Shown here: piece by piece, positions 39,225-48,516 of the stretch
Position numbering within the stretch: position 1 is the first letter of the stretch
Layout: every line of letters starts with the position of its first letter
Source: Acrocarpospora phusangensis
Lineage (GTDB): Bacteria; Actinomycetota; Actinomycetes; Streptosporangiales; Streptosporangiaceae
Assembly: GCF_016862995.1 (NCBI RefSeq)
Contig: NZ_BOOA01000042.1
Span: forward strand, 17,497 to 81,496
Direction of reading: 5' to 3'
Length of the DNA stretch: 64,000 nucleotides
Notes under the pieces: model-generated
What the model was told of the DNA's origin: nothing
Databases searched by the model: none
Seen by the model: the letters and a program-made list of their open reading frames with translations, nothing else
Made by a program: the position numbers and the translations under genes

Positions 39225-40306
39225 GACGTTACTCCTTCGAGGATCGCCTCGGTGGTTTCCGTGGAAGCGGTCAGTTCGTCCCGGACGATGCGGGTGCCGC
39301 GGACCATGGCGGCCAGCTTCGCCCGGGCGGTCGCGCCGGTGACGTTGCGCAGCCCGCAGTCGGGGTTGATCATCAGCCGTTCGGCCGGGACGTGCCGCAG
39401 GGCGCGGCGGATGCGGGTCGCGATGAGCTCGGGCGGCTCGACGCCGGAGGTCTTGACGTCCACGACGCCGAGCCCCAGGTCGCCGCGCCAGCCGAACTTC
39501 TCGATGATGGTGAGGTCGTCGTCGCCCTTGCGGGCGAACTCCAGGACCAGCTGGTCGATGTCGGCGTCCAGGACCTCGGGGAACAGGAAGTCGTAGTGGC
39601 CCTCCCAGGACGGGCGGGCGTACCGGTTGCCGTAGCAGACGTGCAGCGCCCAGGTGACGTCCACGCCGGCGGTGACCACGTTGACGGCGTCGACGGCCAG
39701 CCCGATCTGGCCGGTGTGGCCGGCCAGGAACGGCTCGTCGATCTGGAGCAGCTCCGCGCCCTGCTCGGCCAGCGCGCGGGCCTCGGCGTTGAGTACGGCG
39801 GCCATCGCCATGACCAGGTCCCGCCGGCTCACCGGGCCGCGTTCGTGTACCCGGCAGGCGAGCGAGAACGGGCCGGTGAAGGAGAACTTGATCGGCGCGG
39901 CGGTCTGGCCGGAGGTGAACGCGTAGTCGGCGGCCAGGCCGAGCGGCGAGGGACCCGTCGGCGCGGGCAGGGCGGCGACCCTCGCCTCGTGGTAGTCGAA
40001 GTAGAAGTCCTTGACCGGGTCCGGGATCTCGATGCCGGGCATGCGGGCCAGCGTGTAGTCGATGTCGTTGTCCCGGCGCAGCTCGCCGTCGGAGACGATG
40101 TCGATGCCCGCCAGGTCCTGGTCGCGCAGCGCGGCCTTGATGGCCATGTCGTGCACGTCCTGGAGCTGGCTGTAGCTCATCCGGCCCCGGGAGTGGTCGG
40201 TCTTGAGCCGTTCCATCCACTCGGGCACCGGGTAGGAGCCGACGACCGTCGTGGGCAGCACCGGCACGCGGGCGCGAACCGTTCCTCTCGCGGTTCCTGT
40301 TGCCAT
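39221..40306 (-). CDS. Cobalamin-independent methionine synthase-like protein (core MetE)
   Basis: The 361-aa protein corresponds to the catalytic C-terminal half of MetE only; full MetE is about 750 aa. The zinc site is visible: ALHVCYGN supplies His and Cys, and INPDCGLRN supplies the final Cys. [15 protein letters not shown] begins the barrel and [12 protein letters not shown] is substrate-binding. Core MetE proteins transfer a methyl group to homocysteine but lack the domain that helps bind methyl-THF. Some are known to use methylcobamides instead, so the donor here is uncertain. The stop overlaps the metK start, and it follows the methyltransferase gene after 1 nt. Cassette logic favours methionine synthesis. 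Confidence 0.88.
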
Positions 40307-40307
40307 G

Positions 40308-41756
40308 TCAGTCCCTCACCTGGGCGGTCATCGTGACGATGTGGCCCGCCGACTGGTGCCGGAAGGGCTCGTAGTGCACGTCGAAGCCCTGACGTCGGCC
40401 GACGTGCGCGATCAGAGGGCCGTTGACCCAGTTCACGACCGATCCGTCGTACTTGCCGGGGCCGCGGAACTGGGTGCGGTAGCCGGCCACGCCGGTGACG
40501 AACAGGTCGTGGCAGATGAGCCGGCCGTACGGGTGGAGGAGCATGAGGCTGTCGGCGAAGCTGGCGAGCGCGCCGTTGCTCACGTGCATGCGGACGTCCG
40601 CACCGGATTCGAGCAGCGGGCGCAGGCACTCGCCGTTGAACTGGGCGGTGACCGCGTACTGGTCGAGACCGGCCAGCGGGACGTAGCGCTCCTCCAGGCG
40701 CAGCAGCGACCAGGTCCGCCGCCAGAACTCGACCGCGCCGTCCACGTCGGGGACGTGCGCGGGGGCCGCGTCGGTGAGCAGGCGGGGACCGAGCCGGAGC
40801 AGCTTGTGGACCAGGCCGGGGATCTGGCCGGGGGTGGCGGAGACCGACTCCGCCAGCGCCGCCGCGGCGTCCCCGGGCAGGTAGGCGCGGGTTTCGACGG
40901 TGTACGTGCGGCCGTTGAGCTGGGCGACCTCGTCGGTGGGCAGGTTGTCGTACATGTTGGAGACGTAGACGAGGAAGACCTTGTACTTGAGGAAGCCCAG
41001 CGAGGTCAGCGGCCGGGTCGCGTCGAGCGTGACGGAGCTGACGCGCCCGGCGTGCTCGGCGACCGTCTCGCCCGCGAGGTCGAGGACGTGCTGGGAGTAG
41101 TCGCACATGAGGTAGTGCAGGCGGCGGTAGTAGTCGCTGCCCCTGGCCTGGTCGGCGCGGCGGAACTCGTCCAGGAAGACCTTGGCCTGGTGGCCGTTGC
41201 CGACGCCGAGCTCGACCACGACCAGCTCCTCCGGGAGCGCCGCCGACTTCGCCAGCGAGTCCCAGACGTCGAACAGCTCGTGGATCAGCTCCCGGGCGGA
41301 GTCCCGGTTGCGCCCGTCGCTCTCGCCGCCCGGCAGCGCCTGCTCGTAGCCGCGCCCGGACGCCTTCTCCCACAGTTCCAGCGCGGACCAGTAGAGGGCG
41401 TTGAAGGACCAGACGCAGCCGGCCGAGCCGAGCCCCCAGTCCTCCAGGTAGACCCGCCCGGCGGAGCCGTTCCGCAGGCAGGCCGCGGCCAGGCCGCCCA
41501 GCGAGGAGTCCCCGCCGCGCCGTACGTCGACGGCGATCTCCAGGTCCTCCGGGCAGCCCGGCGCGGACATGATGGGCCGGGCGTCCACGACGTCGCGGAA
41601 GTTCTCCCGGTACTGGACCCAGTCGCAGACCACGCGTACCCGGCCGAGGTCCCACGGGGAGTCGGCCAGAGCGGCGACGACCGGGGCGACCGAGGCCGTC
41701 AGGTCGACCGGTTGCGCTGCTCGCAGCCTTGCGTGCGGGCGGAAATCGATCAACAT
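40308..41756 (-). CDS. Class I SAM-dependent methyltransferase of unknown target
   Basis: The 482-aa protein has an N-terminal domain of about 165 residues that I cannot assign (VVCDWVQYRENFRDVVDARP, then YLEDWGLGSAGCVWSFNALY). A Rossmann methyltransferase core follows with motif I VVELGVGNGHQAKVFLDEF and motif II YLMCDYSQHVLDLA, somewhat like the MidA/NDUFAF7 family (PF02636). Later segments include LVYVSNMYDNLPTDEVAQL and YGRLICHDLFVTG. The ATG at 41756 shares a base with the metF stop (TGATG). Its position inside a SAM-regeneration cassette suggests it is the main SAM consumer the cassette serves. The acceptor (small molecule or protein) is unknown, and no biosynthetic core genes lie nearby. 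Confidence 0.82.
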   Translation of the reverse strand: MLIDFRPHARLRAAQPVDLTASVAPVVAALADSPWDLGRVRVVCDWVQYRENFRDVVDARPIMSAPGCPEDLEIAVDVRRGGDSSLGGLAAACLRNGSAGRVYLEDWGLGSAGCVWSFNALYWSALELWEKASGRGYEQALPGGESDGRNRDSARELIHELFDVWDSLAKSAALPEELVVVELGVGNGHQAKVFLDEFRRADQARGSDYYRRLHYLMCDYSQHVLDLAGETVAEHAGRVSSVTLDATRPLTSLGFLKYKVFLVYVSNMYDNLPTDEVAQLNGRTYTVETRAYLPGDAAAALAESVSATPGQIPGLVHKLLRLGPRLLTDAAPAHVPDVDGAVEFWRRTWSLLRLEERYVPLAGLDQYAVTAQFNGECLRPLLESGADVRMHVSNGALASFADSLMLLHPYGRLICHDLFVTGVAGYRTQFRGPGKYDGSVVNWVNGPLIAHVGRRQGFDVHYEPFRHQSAGHIVTMTAQVRD

Positions 41757-42715
41757 CACTGTCGCCCTTCCTGGAGTGCGGCGGGAGTGAGGGTCGGAGC
41801 GCGGTCGGGTCTGATCCCGGCCCTCCGTACGATGTCGGGGACCTCGTCGTCGCGGCCGAACGCCATCAGGTGCACGCCGCGTACGCCGGGGATCCCGGCC
41901 AGGCGCTGGATCGTCTCGACGCACACCGCCAGGCCCTCCTCCTCGACCAGGTGCGCGGGGACTCCGCGCAGGCGGCGCTCAAGCTCGGCCGGCACGTGCA
42001 CGCCGGGCACCTGGCCGGTCAGGAACGCCATCATGCGGAGCGACCGGATCGGCCCGACCCCGGCGATGACCGCGCAGCGGTCGGTGACGCCCTCGTCGCG
42101 CAGCCGGGCCACCCAGCGGGCGAAGGCGTCCACGTCGAAGACGTACTGCGTCTGCACGAACTCGGCGCCGGCGGCGACCTTCTTCGCCAGGCGTCTGGCG
42201 CGCAACGCCGCCGGCGGGGCGAACGGGTTCTCGACGGTGCCGATCAGCCAAGACGGCCGGGTCGCGAGCGGTTTGCCGGACAGCAGCGTGCCCTCCTCGC
42301 GCAGCGTGCGGGCGGTCCAGACGAGCTGCACGCCGTCGAGGTCGAAGACGGGCTTGGCGTCCGGGTGGTCGCCGAGCGCAGGATGGTCGCCGGTGAGCAG
42401 CAGCACGTTGCGCACACCCAGGGCGGCGGCCCCGATCAGGTCCGACTGCAGCGCGATGCGGTTGCGGTCCCGGCAGGTCAGCTGCATGACCGCGTCCACG
42501 CCGGCCTGCCGCAGCAGCACGCTCCCGGCCAGGCTCGACATGCGCACGTTCGCGCCCTGGTTGTCGGTCACGTTCGCGGCGTCCACCCAGCCGCGCAGGG
42601 CTGCGGCCTTGCGGGCGATCACGTCCGGGTCGGCGTCGCGCGGCGGCCCGACCTCGGCCGTCACCACGAACCGGTCCGACGCCAGCGCGGCCCGCAGCCC
42701 GCCGTCGGGGCTCAT
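41756..42715 (-). CDS. metF: Methylenetetrahydrofolate reductase, MetF family
   Basis: The 319-aa TIM-barrel flavoprotein reduces 5,10-methylene-THF to 5-methyl-THF. Motifs include FVVTAEVGPPRDADPDVI at the start (catalytic Glu), ANVTDNQGANVRMSSLA, MQLTCRDRNRIALQSDL, NVLLLTGDHPALGDHPDAK and FVQTQYVFDVDAF. These forms resemble MetF proteins of the MetFV type more than E. coli MetF. The ATG at 42715 overlaps the stop of the MetV-like gene (ATGA), and its own stop shares a base with the methyltransferase start. MetF and MetV-like proteins probably form a complex. The electron donor is not identifiable. Confidence 0.94.
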   Translation of the reverse strand: MSPDGGLRAALASDRFVVTAEVGPPRDADPDVIARKAAALRGWVDAANVTDNQGANVRMSSLAGSVLLRQAGVDAVMQLTCRDRNRIALQSDLIGAAALGVRNVLLLTGDHPALGDHPDAKPVFDLDGVQLVWTARTLREEGTLLSGKPLATRPSWLIGTVENPFAPPAALRARRLAKKVAAGAEFVQTQYVFDVDAFARWVARLRDEGVTDRCAVIAGVGPIRSLRMMAFLTGQVPGVHVPAELERRLRGVPAHLVEEEGLAVCVETIQRLAGIPGVRGVHLMAFGRDDEVPDIVRRAGIRPDRAPTLTPAALQEGRQ

Positions 42716-43263
42716 CGTTCCGCCCGGTGGCGATCGGCCGGGGCTCGATCGGCCGGGGCGGGGGCGGTTCGCATGGGCGGATGGGGGTCGGCGCCGGAAT
42801 ACGCGACCGCGATCGTCTCGTCCCGGCCCTGCCAGTAGTTCACCCAGGAGCTCCGGCTCCACTGCCGGTTGTCCACCGGCCGCTGGAGCAGGTCGAGGTC
42901 CGAGCCGCGCGCCGCGCTCTCGGCCCGGTCCCAGGCGGTCAGCCAGACGCACCGCAGCGTACGGTCCACCTCGCAGGAGCCGTCGGCAGAGACGCCGCCG
43001 CACGGCCCGTTGCGCAGTTGTTTCGGGCAGGTCATCGGGCACGCGTACCCGGTCGCCGGGAGCGCGCACTGCCCGCACATGCGGCAGCCGAACAGCCGCT
43101 CCTTGGCGGCCCGCTCCCCGGCCGTGAACCAGCGGTAGAGCCTCGGGCGGCGCTCGACGTACGCGGCCAGCCACCGGTAGAACCGGTTGGTGGCGAGCAC
43201 GGCGTGCAACGCGTACGCGAGCCCGGCCGGAATCCGCGGCCGAAAGGGCTTCTGAACGGCCAT
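42712..43263 (-). CDS. MetV-like protein (methylenetetrahydrofolate reductase C-terminal domain)
   Basis: The 183-aa protein is built around a Cys-rich core. It runs FGCRMCGQCALPATGYACPM, then TCPKQLRNGPCGGV, GSCEVD and RCVW, the pattern of the MTHFR C-terminal family PF12225. In acetogens the homologous MetV is a zinc protein required for MetF activity. A basic N-terminal helix (about residues 1-55) precedes the core, and a Pro/Arg-rich tail follows. GGAGGAG upstream supports the ATG at 43263, making it the first gene of the cassette. The stop overlaps metF. Its presence in a presumed aerobic actinobacterium suggests a MetFV-type reductase. Confidence 0.84.
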   Translation of the reverse strand: MAVQKPFRPRIPAGLAYALHAVLATNRFYRWLAAYVERRPRLYRWFTAGERAAKERLFGCRMCGQCALPATGYACPMTCPKQLRNGPCGGVSADGSCEVDRTLRCVWLTAWDRAESAARGSDLDLLQRPVDNRQWSRSSWVNYWQGRDETIAVAYSGADPHPPMRTAPAPADRAPADRHRAER

Positions 43264-43267
43264 CTTC

Positions 43268-43363
43268 CCGCTCCTCCTTCCGTCGGCTCCAAGGTCGCAG
43301 GGCGGAGCGGGTGAGTCTTCGGGCCGTGACGCAACTTTGCAGGGGTGCGTTTTAGGTCGCAGG
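43268..43363 (-). promoter_or_regulatory. Candidate structured leader of the one-carbon/SAM cassette
   Basis: On the transcribed minus strand CCGCTCC (43310-43304) can pair perfectly with GGAGCGG (43274-43268). That overlaps the Shine-Dalgarno of the MetV-like gene and would mask it. CCTGCGACCT occurs twice, at 43363-43354 and 43301-43292. The combination suggests translation control, perhaps by a SAM- or SAH-related ligand or a protein. It does not match a riboswitch class that I can confirm by eye. Confidence 0.3.
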
Positions 43364-43494
43364 ACAAAGGCGGCAGGAGGGTAGAACCAGCCACTTCTGG
43401 CTATCGGGAGCGGCGCTCGCGGTAGACGTGGTGGAGGGCCAGACTGGTGGTGGGTTTTCGGGGTGTCGTCGGTGCAGGGATAGGGAGGTCCTCG

Positions 43495-46400
43495 ATGCCG
43501 CTGGATTTCGGCGGCGCGTTCCTGGGTGCGCTGGTGCAGTGGACCGGCCAGGGCATCGGCCGCCGGGCGCGGCAGGCCACGGTCGGGTCCGGCGTCCAGG
43601 CCGCCCTCTCGAAGATCGTGACTGATTCTGTCGAGCCTGCCGTACGGCGGGTGGCCGATCCCGGTGAGGTCGAGGCGGTGACGGCGGCGGTGGCCGAACA
43701 TCTGGACCATCGGCTGGACGCCGACGGCGAGGCGCTGATCGATCCGCGGGGGGTGGTGCGGGCGTGGCTGGTGCCGCTGATCGATCCGGAGCCCGCGCTC
43801 GGTGGCCTCGGCTATCTGGAGGCGCGGGGCGTACAGGTGGGGGAACTGATCGGTGCGCTACAGGAGCAGATCCTGACGCGCGTCCGCGCCGACGCCGTCA
43901 ACGGCGGCTCGCTGGCACCCCTGTGGCAGGAGCTGGCCGCCGCGGGCCGGGAGCGGCGGGCGGTGGCGCGGGACCACGACTTCGGGCAGGCGCTGGCCTC
44001 GATCGACCGGCAGACGGCACAGATCCTCGACCGGCTGACGGGACAGCCCGCGGCGAGCGATCCTGCCCCTCCGGTGGGACGGCCGCTCGAGGAGGTCGAC
44101 GATCCGTTCGCGCTGGACGTGCACAGGCCGATTCGGCTGGACACCCCCGGCTCTTCCGCTCCGCCGGCGCCGCTGCCGCCGTATGTGCCGCGCGCGCACG
44201 ACCGGCAGCTGGGCGAAGTGGTGGAACGAGCGTTGGCGGGTCAGAGCGGGATGGCGGTTCTGGTCGGGGGGTCGTCCACCGGGAAGACCCGCGCGTGCTG
44301 GGAGGCGTTGGCCCCGCTGCGCGAGGCGGGCGGGTGGCGGTTGTGGTACCCGTTCGATCCGACCCGGGCCGAGGCCGCGCTGGCCCGGCTGCCCGAGGTG
44401 GGCGCCCGGACGGTGGTGTGGCTGAACGAGACGCAGCGCTACCTGGACACTCCCGACGACAGCGGCGAGCGGGTGGCCGCCGCGCTGCGCACCCTCCTGG
44501 CCGATGCCTCCCGGGCGCCGACGCTGGTGCTGGGCACCCTCTGGCCCGACCGGTGGGACCGGCTCTCCCGAGAGGGGGACGGCCGTCACGCCGAGGCCCG
44601 GCTGCTGCTCGCCGACACCACCATCCCCCTGATCGACGACTTCAGCGACGCCCGGTCCGCCCTCCACGAGGCCGCGGCTGCCGACGCCCGTTTGGCCGAG
44701 GCCCTGGCGCACGCGGCCGACGGGGAGATCACCCAGTACCTGGCGGGGGTTCCGGAACTGCTGGCGCGTTACCGCGCCGCACCACCGGCGGCCAGGGCGG
44801 TGATCCATGTCGCGATGGACGCCCGCCGCGCGGGCCACCGCCACGCTCTGCCGCATGCCCTGCTGGAGGCGGCCGCTCCCGCCTACCTCACCCGATCCCA
44901 CTGGGCCGCACTGGGCGATGACTGGCTGGAGCAGGCTCTGGCGTACACCGGAGCGCCCTGCAAAGGTGTTCCCGGGCCGGTGACCCGGATCCGTCCCCGC
45001 AGATCCCAGGGCGAAGCGGGCGGGCCGTTCTACCAGCTGATCGACTATCTGGACCAGCACGGCCGGCAGCACCGCCGTGGCCGGATCCCGCCTGCCGGAT
45101 TCTGGACCGCCCTGATCGAGGAGGTGCGGGATCCCGGTGATCTGGAGCGAATCGCCACACAAGCCGATGAGTACGGACTGTACCGCTATGCCGCCCGCTT
45201 ACGCCGGCAAGCCGTTCTCGCCGGAAGTGAGCTGTCCGCGGTCAGGCTCATGCGGAGGCTCCACCACCTGAACAATGATCCTCGACGGAAGGCGGCCTCG
45301 TGGATCGCCGAACACGTCGCGGTCGACGGCTCCCACCTCTTCAGGCAACTGGTCGGCGAATTCCGCGGGGCCGGCGCCCGTGCCGCGGCGGGCGTACTCC
45401 AGCGGAGGATCGCCGAACGCCTTCCTGTCGATCACGTCCAAAGCGTGGTGGAGGCGCTGGTCAGCATGAAGCCTGACGCGGCGGCCGTCATGGCGCGGCG
45501 CGCGGTTGACGAGATCGTCGTGCGGGACGCGAAGCAGATGGCCATGCTGCTGAAGGCTCTGCCCCGGCGAGCGGATGCCGAGGCCCTGCTCCGCCGCAAC
45601 CCGATCAGCGACATTCGACTCGAAGATCCGGACGGCGTCACATCGTTGCTGGCCGAACTGCGGTCGTTGGAGGCGCACTCCGACGTGCGTGTGCTGCTGA
45701 ACCGGCGTCCGAGTGCGAGCGTGCGGGTGGAGGACGAGGCCGCTGTCCTGCGCCTGCTGGAGACGCTGCGGAAACTGGGGGAACATGAGGCGTTGGCCGA
45801 GCTGATGTGCCGTGCCTTCGACGCGTCGCCGCCCGACAGCCGCCTCGGAGCCTTCGCGGCCGTGTTCGGGGAGCTGTCCGGCGAGGAGTTCGAGACGGTG
45901 GCTGCCGCCCTGTCCCACCACGTCGGACACCGGCGGGTGGCCGGCCTGCTCATGTCCCGGCTGACCTCGGCGGATGTTCCCGGGATGAGGGTGGACGCCC
46001 GGCATCTGGCCGCGGGATACGCCCCGCTCGACGAGGAAGGCTGGATCACGCCGCCCAGGCGGCCAGACGACACGTCCACGGCCCAGGAAGACCGGGTCGT
46101 GGATGTCGCCGTGGATGTCAACGAGCCGCATGATGTCGCCGCGACGTTGAGAAACCTGCGGAAAGCAGGACTTCCGCGCCGGGCGGCCGCCCTGGGCCTG
46201 CGGGTGGCGGCATCCGTCGCGCTGGACGATCCGGCCACTGTCGCCGCGATCCTCGACCTGCTGGCCGGGGAACCGCCGGAAGCGATGACGACCCTGTTGA
46301 GCCGCAACCCGGCCGAACAGGTACGACTCGAAGATCATCATGCTGTGGCGGCGCTCTGCGGTGCGTTGTTCGCCGTCTCGGCGTCCGCGGAACTGCGCAC

Positions 46401-47397
46401 GCTGGCCCGCCGTGTCGCCGAAGCGATCCCGGCCGGCGAACCGCGTATCGTGGCCGGCCTGCTCGGAGAGCTGCGTGGTGTCGGCCTGAACGAGCTCGCG
46501 GCCGTCGTGGGGACGCGCGTCGCCATGACCGTCGAGCTGGACGACCCCGGCACGGTCGCCGCGACACTGACCGCCCTGCGGGCCGCGAATCTCCACGACC
46601 AGGCGGCGGCGTTGCTGAGCCGCAACCCGGCCGGGCACGTGCGGGTGGACAGCGCGAAGGCCGTCGCCTCACTCGTGCGAACCCTCATGCTGATGGGAGC
46701 GGAGGACACCGCCGGCACGTTGTGCCGCCGTGCGGCGAGCGGCTGTCCCCTCGACGACGCGGAGAACGTCTGCCAGCTGTTCGACCTGTTTCACTCGACG
46801 GCCCAGCCGCAGGCGGTGCGGATCCTGCTGTCCCGCGATCCCGTCGGACGAGTGCGCGGGGACAACCCCCACGCAGTGAGCCGCCTGCTCACCACTCTGT
46901 CGGCGACAGGGCTGCGGGACGCGGCGGACGCGCTGGCCGCCCGGATCGCCGATCATCCTCCGCCGTCGAACGTGCATGCGCTGCGCTCCCTGCTGGCGGC
47001 CCTCGCCACGGTGGAAGCCGATCCGGTGATCCGGCATCTGGCGGCCGGCGCGGCCCGGCAGACGAACGTGGGAGACCTGGGCTCCGTCGGCCTCCTGCTC
47101 GACACCCTGTACCGGCATGACATGCCCGATGCCGTCTCCGTTCTGGCGGCCCGTCTGGTCGCGCACGCGAAGACGGAAGACGTGCACGGCAAGATCCGGA
47201 TACTGGCGATGCTCCGGCGAGTATCCGCCGAGACCGCGATGGCGGACCTGATCGATCACGCGGCCGGCGTCGGCGAGTTCGAGGCCGTATTCGACTTCGC
47301 CGCTCCTGAGGTGAAGGCCAGGTTCAGATGGGGTCGGGAGCCGGATGGCCTGCCTGCTGCGGCCTGGGGCTGGGACAGCCTCGGCGCGGACGGTTAG
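43495..47397 (+). CDS. Large P-loop NTPase with alpha-helical repeat tail (STAND-like)
   Basis: The 1300-aa protein has an N-terminal helical domain (about residues 1-180; GALVQWTGQGIGRRARQ). The NTPase contains Walker A GGSSTGKTRACWEAL (Lys264) and a Walker B-like strand TVVWLNETQRYLD, where Asn311 precedes Glu312 in place of the usual Asp. LVLGTLWPDRWDRL lies later in the domain. From about residue 580 to 1265 come many helical repeats of about 36 residues, several with ALLSRNPAxxVRxED. The layout of effector, NTPase and solenoid recalls STAND signalling ATPases, some of which act in phage defence; this role is inferred. GGGAGG 6 nt upstream supports the ATG at 43495 over GTG 43447. It diverges from the SAM cassette and overlaps the next gene's stop. 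Confidence 0.75.
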   Translation: MPLDFGGAFLGALVQWTGQGIGRRARQATVGSGVQAALSKIVTDSVEPAVRRVADPGEVEAVTAAVAEHLDHRLDADGEALIDPRGVVRAWLVPLIDPEPALGGLGYLEARGVQVGELIGALQEQILTRVRADAVNGGSLAPLWQELAAAGRERRAVARDHDFGQALASIDRQTAQILDRLTGQPAASDPAPPVGRPLEEVDDPFALDVHRPIRLDTPGSSAPPAPLPPYVPRAHDRQLGEVVERALAGQSGMAVLVGGSSTGKTRACWEALAPLREAGGWRLWYPFDPTRAEAALARLPEVGARTVVWLNETQRYLDTPDDSGERVAAALRTLLADASRAPTLVLGTLWPDRWDRLSREGDGRHAEARLLLADTTIPLIDDFSDARSALHEAAAADARLAEALAHAADGEITQYLAGVPELLARYRAAPPAARAVIHVAMDARRAGHRHALPHALLEAAAPAYLTRSHWAALGDDWLEQALAYTGAPCKGVPGPVTRIRPRRSQGEAGGPFYQLIDYLDQHGRQHRRGRIPPAGFWTALIEEVRDPGDLERIATQADEYGLYRYAARLRRQAVLAGSELSAVRLMRRLHHLNNDPRRKAASWIAEHVAVDGSHLFRQLVGEFRGAGARAAAGVLQRRIAERLPVDHVQSVVEALVSMKPDAAAVMARRAVDEIVVRDAKQMAMLLKALPRRADAEALLRRNPISDIRLEDPDGVTSLLAELRSLEAHSDVRVLLNRRPSASVRVEDEAAVLRLLETLRKLGEHEALAELMCRAFDASPPDSRLGAFAAVFGELSGEEFETVAAALSHHVGHRRVAGLLMSRLTSADVPGMRVDARHLAAGYAPLDEEGWITPPRRPDDTSTAQEDRVVDVAVDVNEPHDVAATLRNLRKAGLPRRAAALGLRVAASVALDDPATVAAILDLLAGEPPEAMTTLLSRNPAEQVRLEDHHAVAALCGALFAVSASAELRTLARRVAEAIPAGEPRIVAGLLGELRGVGLNELAAVVGTRVAMTVELDDPGTVAATLTALRAANLHDQAAALLSRNPAGHVRVDSAKAVASLVRTLMLMGAEDTAGTLCRRAASGCPLDDAENVCQLFDLFHSTAQPQAVRILLSRDPVGRVRGDNPHAVSRLLTTLSATGLRDAADALAARIADHPPPSNVHALRSLLAALATVEADPVIRHLAAGAARQTNVGDLGSVGLLLDTLYRHDMPDAVSVLAARLVAHAKTEDVHGKIRILAMLRRVSAETAMADLIDHAAGVGEFEAVFDFAAPEVKARFRWGREPDGLPAAAWGWDSLGADG

Positions 47398-48317
47398 TCG
47401 TCGCGGAACCGATCCTTCAGCTCATCCGCAAGCGCCGCGATCCGGTCCGCAACCCGGTTCCCGTCGCCTTGACCGACGGTGGCGCCCACGATGAATTGAT
47501 CATCGCGGACACGGACGTACGAGATCGTGCCCTGCTCCAGACTGAGTGTGACCTGGTCCAGTGCCGGGCCGAGGTCGGCAGGCCACGAGGACTTCCCGCC
47601 GGTGGGGACTCCGGCCTGTCGATGGAGCTTCACGCCGACGGACTCGTACGAGTGACGCAGGCTGTTCCTGCTCCCCCGGACGAAAAATTCCGGCAGGTCG
47701 TCGAACAAATCAACCGCGAGCACAAGATCGGGCCCCCAGAGAAACGCCACATAATGGAGGCCGGTCGTTGAAACGGCTCTCTTGAGATACGAGACCAGTG
47801 CGACGTCTCGACGATCGGCTGAAGCGTGGCCGAACGAGCCGTCGCTCGGGCACTCCGCGGCTTCTCGCGAATGGACAGGGTGGGGGTGCTCGGGTAGCCG
47901 GAGACTGCTCCTGATGTGCGCGGCCAGTTCTTGCAGGGCGCTTCGGGCTGATGCCAGCCGGAGTCTGTCGCTGGAAGAGAGGCCCGTCACGAGCAGGCGA
48001 CCGGTGACGGAGACGCAGATGAGAGCGGCGTCGCCGGCGGCGAGAATCATGCCCTGCAAACCGCCCTGGCCGAGTTCGGCCAGCTCGTGATCCATCCTGT
48101 CGAAGAGAAAAGGAACCCACGTGGAAGGCTGGAACAGCTCGAGCCGATCGGCTGATTCATCGTCCGCGCTCCAGCTCAGCGCGAACTCCCAGCTCGACTG
48201 CGCGTAGCAGGTGAGGTTCGACAGGTCGCCGTTCTCAAAGACATCTCTGGCCCTGCTGAGACAATCCGCGGGCAGACTTGCCGCAGAATTCTCCCGCACG
48301 ATTACGCGGCGGCTCAA
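47394..48317 (-). CDS. Hypothetical protein, 307 aa
   Basis: The family is not recognised. The protein contains SSWEFALSWSADDES, LQGMILAAGDAALICVSVTG, YVAFLWGPDLVLAVDLFDDL and SYVRVRDDQFIVGATVGQG. These suggest alternating strands and helices in two halves, possibly a duplicated alpha/beta domain. No signal peptide, membrane helix or catalytic motif is visible. It begins at TTG 48317, supported by GAGGTG 7 nt upstream. GC is slightly lower than in its neighbours. Its TAA overlaps the TAG of the convergent NTPase gene, so their transcripts are antisense at the 3' ends. A functional link to the NTPase is possible but not shown. Confidence 0.62.
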   Translation of the reverse strand: MSRRVIVRENSAASLPADCLSRARDVFENGDLSNLTCYAQSSWEFALSWSADDESADRLELFQPSTWVPFLFDRMDHELAELGQGGLQGMILAAGDAALICVSVTGRLLVTGLSSSDRLRLASARSALQELAAHIRSSLRLPEHPHPVHSREAAECPSDGSFGHASADRRDVALVSYLKRAVSTTGLHYVAFLWGPDLVLAVDLFDDLPEFFVRGSRNSLRHSYESVGVKLHRQAGVPTGGKSSWPADLGPALDQVTLSLEQGTISYVRVRDDQFIVGATVGQGDGNRVADRIAALADELKDRFRDD

Positions 48318-48516
48318 TACGGTACACCTCGAAGTCTCGCCAGGCGCACGATGGGTGTGGTGATGAATCGACCCTACTCACGCGGCCTGTCCCGAGAAAG
48401 GGATCATCACCTGGCGAGGGAGATGACGGTGGCGACCCTCGGGGACGCCGCTTGCGTCGATGGGCCTACTCTTGTGGCGGCGCACAAGTGCGCCTGAGGC
48501 ACGAGGGGGTTGCGGG

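Noticed and set aside
43268..43363. Assignment as a SAH riboswitch
   Set aside because: CTGCGACC recalls part of the SAH aptamer, but the conserved elements are not in the right order and I cannot run a covariance model.
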